Origin: Marinagarivorans sp. UBA5870
Lineage (GTDB): Bacteria > Pseudomonadota > Gammaproteobacteria > Pseudomonadales > Cellvibrionaceae
DNA: 9,030 nt
Direction of reading: 5' to 3'
NCBI GenBank assembly: GCA_002432555.1
Contig: DJFO01000096.1
Span: forward strand, 5,383 to 14,412
Made by a program: the position numbers and the translations under genes. The notes under the pieces are model-generated. The model made no database searches. It was not told the origin of the DNA and saw only the letters and a list, made by a program, of their open reading frames with translations. Shown here in pieces: positions 5,446 through 9,030 of the stretch (positions within the stretch are counted from its first letter, which is position 1; each line of letters opens with the position of its first letter).

Positions 5446-6510
5446 TCAGATTTCAACTCGCAGCCCGAGCAATAATTTCAAGTAATGGCTTTTTTTATAG
5501 TCCGCGCTGTCGGTTTCCAGGTCCAACAGCAAATACGGATGCTGCAGCCTTAAGCCCCATACGCTATCTGCGGGGGCCCACTTGAGTGAAGTCACCCAGT
5601 TTTCTCCAAACCGCCAATGCGCGGCGAGCTTGCCCCAGCGCTTGTCATCCAGCTGCTGAAACTCGAGACCGGCGCTGAGCTGTGGCAGCAGGGTGTAACG
5701 ATATTGGACCTCCGTATGAACAGGTAGTCGCTGATGGAAGCGCGTGCGAAAGTGGCTGAACCGAACTGCCGCGTCCTCACTGATCGACAGATCGTTGAGA
5801 TTACCTTCGACGCGACTGCCCGGCGCCGTGTTCCAATAGAGGTCCGATGCAGCCTCGCCTATGTCGGCGGCAAAATAATGCTCGCCCCACTGGTACTGCA
5901 GATGTAAATCCAAAGTTACACCATTACCTTCCGGCGGCTCGACCGGGCGTTCGAAAAGCCGGTCTTCTGGATAGGCATAGTCGATCGAAATCTGGGTGCT
6001 GTTAGCGAGTGATGGTGCAGGATCAAAAACCCCAGAGGCTTCGCCGTAATAGAGGTCCTGCAGCGACAGGTAGGTCAACTTGGCCCCCACCTCGAAGTTT
6101 CTCCACTTCAGCTTATAGCCGAGATACACGCCTTCGCCCTCAGCATTATTGGCGTTGAGGTAAAGGTTGAGCCGATCTTTATTTTGCGCGAGCCGCCGAT
6201 TGCGTTCCAGATAATGCAACAACGCCGTGTCAGCCGAGAAATTGAGATAGTAGTACAGATGTTTGCTGTAGCCGACTTCAAGGTTACCGTAGCTCACGCC
6301 GGCCCGCGCCACCTGTTTGGCGTAGAGTTGATTCCCCGGTTTAAAGGCATCCGTTTCCCAATCGTCAAAATTCGCTTTGATCGATACGGGTTCGCTGTAA
6401 TTAATTGAAGTCACGCTGATGCCGCCGCCGAATCGCTGGGCATCACCGGCCGCGCATATGGAAAATCCAAGGCCGACCAAGCCGGCAGTGAAGGAAATCG
6501 TTCTTTTCAA
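5446..6510 (-). CDS. Uncharacterised outer-membrane beta-barrel-like protein
   Basis: A 354-residue exported protein of no family I recognise. The frame is open to a TTG at 6522, but the TTG at 6510 is preferred: it has GGGG 6-7 nt upstream and gives a normal signal peptide (M)KRTISFTAGLVGLGFSICAAG, with cleavage likely after about residue 21. The mature protein is dense in alternating aromatic/polar strands separated by turns, such as LEVGYSKHLYYYLNFSAD, YLGYKLKWRNFEVGAKLTYL, VTLDLHLQYQWGEHYFAADIGE, HTEVQYRYTLLPQLSAGLEF and HWRFGENWVTSLKWAPAD. This points to a small porin-like or DUF-type barrel with roughly 12-16 strands. The last residue is Ile (LGLRVEI) rather than the usual Phe or Trp. 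It lies downstream of the large surface protein on the same strand, 90 bp from that gene's stop codon, with a strong terminator between. No clear promoter is visible in the roughly 44 bp left. A role as outer-membrane partner of the upstream protein is only inference from position. Confidence 0.75.
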   Translation of the reverse strand: MKRTISFTAGLVGLGFSICAAGDAQRFGGGISVTSINYSEPVSIKANFDDWETDAFKPGNQLYAKQVARAGVSYGNLEVGYSKHLYYYLNFSADTALLHYLERNRRLAQNKDRLNLYLNANNAEGEGVYLGYKLKWRNFEVGAKLTYLSLQDLYYGEASGVFDPAPSLANSTQISIDYAYPEDRLFERPVEPPEGNGVTLDLHLQYQWGEHYFAADIGEAASDLYWNTAPGSRVEGNLNDLSISEDAAVRFSHFRTRFHQRLPVHTEVQYRYTLLPQLSAGLEFQQLDDKRWGKLAAHWRFGENWVTSLKWAPADSVWGLRLQHPYLLLDLETDSADYKKSHYLKLLLGLRVEI

Positions 6511-6554
6511 AACAGGCCCCAACAGAAAAAATCAGTGTAATACTTCAGCTGAAT

Positions 6555-6580
6555 AAAAAAGGCGGCCTAGGCCGCCTTTT
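6555..6580 (-). terminator. Strong intrinsic terminator after the large surface-protein gene
   Basis: GGCGGCC-TA-GGCCGCC is a perfect stem, flanked by AAAA and TTTT so that positions 6557-6580 form a perfect 24-bp palindrome. In the minus direction six T follow the stem, 20 nt after the stop codon of the large gene. The symmetry lets it work in the plus direction too, though the plus T-run is only four bases. It separates the large gene from the outer-membrane gene that follows on the same strand. Confidence 0.9.
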
Positions 6581-6600
6581 CGAGTTTTCACGCGCTCGGT

Positions 6601-9030
6601 TTATTCGATGGACTCGCCCGTACCATCGACGTATTCGATCGCAGTGATTCCTTTGACCCGCTTGATAGTGGCGTACACTTTTTCGTTGTAAACCAGCTGC
6701 CCCTCAAGCACCCGCTCCGGCTTCTCGCCGGTGGCATCTTCAACATCCGCCAGGGCCAACATCAATTTCACACCGTTCTGATTTTCGACCGTCAGCTTGG
6801 GCGACTTGAGATCGACCGAAGCTTCGTCATTGCCGAATTGGATCAGGTTGTACCAATAGCTGGTGTTGAAGTTGAACCGCTGATTTTCGACGATCAAGTA
6901 AAAGTCGAAAGTGCCTTCGTTTAAGGTATCACGGGTAAAGTGGCTACCAAAGACGACTTCAGGCAGGTCGTAGGGTTTCACGCCCATTTCGAAAGCGACC
7001 GCGATTCGAAGAAATTGATCTTCGGTCTCGGTTGGATCGAACGGTTCTACCAGGTAACCGTAGATATCGCCACCGGTTGCACTGAAGCGACTGTCTTTGT
7101 AAATGCCCCAGGGTGATGATTTTAGCAGGGTAGTGATATACAGACCTTCATTTGGCACCACCACGTCAAAGCCGATACCCGAGTTAGAAATCAATTCGCC
7201 AGCGACATCCTTCATAGTCGTTTTGTTGGAGGTTCGCACTTCTGACTGGAACGGTTCTTCTTCACCGGCGCGGAACACTTGATACAGGTAGCTCTGTCCA
7301 CCCACCGGCGTGATCCGGATCGACCAGTTTTGCAGATTATAGGTAAACAACTCAGGGGTGACGGTGTAATTTCCCAACCGGGCCAAGGTACCTTCTTCAT
7401 AGGGCTGCGGCGGTTCAAAGTCGGCAGCGTTGCTGATGTTCGCGGCAAAGTTGAGGGTGATCTCGTCCTCACCGATCTCATCGACAGCTAGAAAATTATT
7501 GGAAAACACGGCACTGAATTGGATATCGCCGGGCAGATAGAGCTGCGAGGTGAACTGCCAGGGTTCATCCAATTTGTACGCGGTAACCGACATTTCACCT
7601 TCGAGAATATTGTGGGAAACCAATTGAGGTTCACCCGCGCCAACGAGGGCCGGGAAATGGATGTTGTCGATCCAGACCGCGTCCTTGTTGTGGCCGACCG
7701 ATGCGTCCTTTTGGTACTCCCACACGACGGTGTGCGCGCCGGGTGCAAGGAAGATTTGAGTGGTTTTGAAGCCGGGTTGAAAACCGCTCGCCGAGAGCAC
7801 TCGCTCGCCATCCACATAGACGTTGAGAAAATCGTAGCTGGCTTCGGATTCCACCGCATAACTGAAGGAGAGATATCCTCCAAGAGTTTCTATGTCGGCT
7901 TGGGCGCGAGTGACGGCATTGTTGCCGATGGGAGCCGATTGCAGGGAGTATTGGCCGTTCTCGGCTTTGGCGTCGGTAACCTGCCAATCGCCAAGGTCGA
8001 GCCACTCGGGCAGGGAACCGCCGCTTTCGAAATCGACCAATCCGCCAGGTGCGATTCCGTACTCCGCCTCCACCACAAAGTTCAGCTGCGCGGTAACTTC
8101 GGTCGCGACGGGAGTGGCGCCGTTCACTATGGACGTGACCAGATCGGCGAAGACTACGCCTTCGTCGAATCCAGCGGTAATCACGCTGCCTTTACCTATG
8201 ACCAAATCCATATTGTTGCGCGACAGACGGCCGGCGACTATTTCGACTCCATGGTGGGTATTCCAATCTTCCGGAGCGGGCAGATGCAATTCCATATCCA
8301 CGTTAACGTCACGGATGTTTCCCTCGATATCCAAGGTACCGTCACTGGACAGTCGGTAATGCAAATCGCCAATGGTCAGCTCTTTTTCGGCTGCCGCGGC
8401 AAAGAACATGGTGTCGCCTTCGGGGCAGTAATAGCAAAACGCGTAGGTGGGTGAAAGGGTTTGGGCTATGCCGGGCAGCACGTCGTTGAGTGCGGATGCG
8501 AGTACCTTAACGTCATCCTCCCAAACCTTGCCCACAAGCTTCATGCGGCTTTGGAAGTTGCTCAAAGCGGGATCGTTTTGCAGGGTCAATTGGCGTACCC
8601 AAGAACGGAAATCCGCCACCAGGCCCTTCACTTTGGCCAATTCTGTATCGGGGGGAGTGGGCGGTACCGGCGGATCTATAGGTCCGCACGCCTCGTCCAG
8701 GGGATGACACTCGTAACGTTCGATCAGCAATTTAATTTGGGCAATCAGGCGGTGCAGATTGTCATTGCCACGCACAATTCGGTTGGCTTCTCGGTGGGCG
8801 AATTGCAACAGGTCCAATACCAGCGAGCGATTGACGGTACCATCTTCATGGTACAGCTCCGCTGCGATCTTGCTGATCGCTGTCGCCACGTCGACTTGGT
8901 GTTTATGGGCATAACCGGCCACGGCGGCACTGTAGAGGCTGTACTCGACAACGGCTGGGTCGGCGTCACCCTGGTAGTTTTCTTCAATTATCTGAGTGAT
9001 ATCCATCGCCAGCAATTGAGAAAGAGCGGC
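6601..9030 (-). CDS. Large beta-rich secreted or surface protein with an inserted jelly-roll module, C-terminal part (runs off right edge)
   Basis: The frame is open to the right edge (AALSQLLAMDITQ...) with no start codon or signal peptide visible, so this is the C-terminal 809 residues or so of a longer protein. Numbers below count from the TTG at 9015. Residues 1-110 are helical, with cysteines at 103 and 110. A Pro-rich linker (PIDPPVPPTPPD, 113-124) follows, then a second helical stretch to about 187 and a CYYC pair at 194-197. From about 202 to 804 it is beta-rich. Residues 326-457 (VDFESGGSLPEW...KDAVWIDNIHFP) form a discrete module resembling the jelly-roll carbohydrate- or ligand-binding folds of extracellular bacterial proteins: a 'DFESG-W-G-W' opening, 'SFSYAVESEASYDFLNVYVDG', and 'GAHTVVWEYQKD...WIDNI'. 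The pattern on either side (LVSHNILEGEMSVTAY, YLPGDIQFSAVFSN) continues as if this module were inserted into a repeated beta scaffold. I do not recognise a family for the scaffold. Export and surface location are inferred from composition. Confidence 0.75.
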   Translation of the reverse strand, partial: AALSQLLAMDITQIIEENYQGDADPAVVEYSLYSAAVAGYAHKHQVDVATAISKIAAELYHEDGTVNRSLVLDLLQFAHREANRIVRGNDNLHRLIAQIKLLIERYECHPLDEACGPIDPPVPPTPPDTELAKVKGLVADFRSWVRQLTLQNDPALSNFQSRMKLVGKVWEDDVKVLASALNDVLPGIAQTLSPTYAFCYYCPEGDTMFFAAAAEKELTIGDLHYRLSSDGTLDIEGNIRDVNVDMELHLPAPEDWNTHHGVEIVAGRLSRNNMDLVIGKGSVITAGFDEGVVFADLVTSIVNGATPVATEVTAQLNFVVEAEYGIAPGGLVDFESGGSLPEWLDLGDWQVTDAKAENGQYSLQSAPIGNNAVTRAQADIETLGGYLSFSYAVESEASYDFLNVYVDGERVLSASGFQPGFKTTQIFLAPGAHTVVWEYQKDASVGHNKDAVWIDNIHFPALVGAGEPQLVSHNILEGEMSVTAYKLDEPWQFTSQLYLPGDIQFSAVFSNNFLAVDEIGEDEITLNFAANISNAADFEPPQPYEEGTLARLGNYTVTPELFTYNLQNWSIRITPVGGQSYLYQVFRAGEEEPFQSEVRTSNKTTMKDVAGELISNSGIGFDVVVPNEGLYITTLLKSSPWGIYKDSRFSATGGDIYGYLVEPFDPTETEDQFLRIAVAFEMGVKPYDLPEVVFGSHFTRDTLNEGTFDFYLIVENQRFNFNTSYWYNLIQFGNDEASVDLKSPKLTVENQNGVKLMLALADVEDATGEKPERVLEGQLVYNEKVYATIKRVKGITAIEYVDGTGESIE

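Noticed and set aside
6544..6553. TTCAGCTGAA 10-bp palindrome beside the terminator
   Set aside because: Short enough to arise by chance, and not placed against a recognisable promoter.
7519..8454. 311-codon plus-strand frame opposite the large surface protein
   Set aside because: Antisense shadow; the minus-strand reading has a coherent jelly-roll domain and a terminator, whereas this one has no recognisable start signal or domain.
1..9030. CRISPR arrays, tRNA or rRNA genes, insertion sequences, phage or defence genes
   Set aside because: No direct-repeat/spacer pattern, cloverleaf, transposase, terminal repeats or recognisable defence domains were seen on either strand.

Overview
The window looks like chromosomal DNA of a moderately GC-rich, Gram-negative, polymer-degrading bacterium. 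A marine or soil gammaproteobacterium of the Cellvibrio/Saccharophagus/Teredinibacter type fits best, but this is inference from gene families, not a species call. The reasons are a long TonB-dependent receptor of the kind expanded in carbohydrate-feeding Proteobacteria, a LacI-type operator in its promoter, and a flavin-dependent halogenase-family gene directly behind it.

Left block (1-3206, minus strand): a TonB-dependent outer-membrane receptor (120-3116) has a recognisable promoter. A 16-bp imperfect palindrome with a central CG, typical of LacI-family operators, lies between its -35 and -10 elements. A hairpin plus T-tract follows the receptor stop codon. Only 12 nt beyond the T-tract begins the first 21 codons of a tryptophan-halogenase-like flavoprotein, which runs off the left edge. 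Together these suggest an inducible uptake operon for a carbohydrate or glycoside, whose second gene sits behind an intrinsic terminator.

Middle block (3207-5442, plus strand): a 5' region rich in inverted repeats precedes an MscS-family mechanosensitive channel (3526-4722). A small secreted protein of unknown function (4913-5278) follows, with its own candidate promoter and a clear intrinsic terminator whose T-run reaches the end of the next, convergent gene.

Right block (5446-9030, minus strand): an uncharacterised beta-barrel-like outer-membrane protein (5446-6510, probably starting at TTG) lies downstream of a large surface or secreted beta-rich protein (6601-9030). The large protein's N-terminus lies beyond the right edge. 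A perfect 24-bp palindromic terminator separates the two. The large protein carries a carbohydrate-binding-like jelly-roll module in its middle.

Four of the six genes appear to encode envelope or secreted proteins. I see no CRISPR array, tRNA, rRNA, insertion sequence, phage gene or obvious new defence system. The points most worth following are the halogenase-receptor pairing with a terminator between them, the operator in the receptor promoter, the repeat-rich leader of the channel gene, and the two unrecognised surface proteins on the right.
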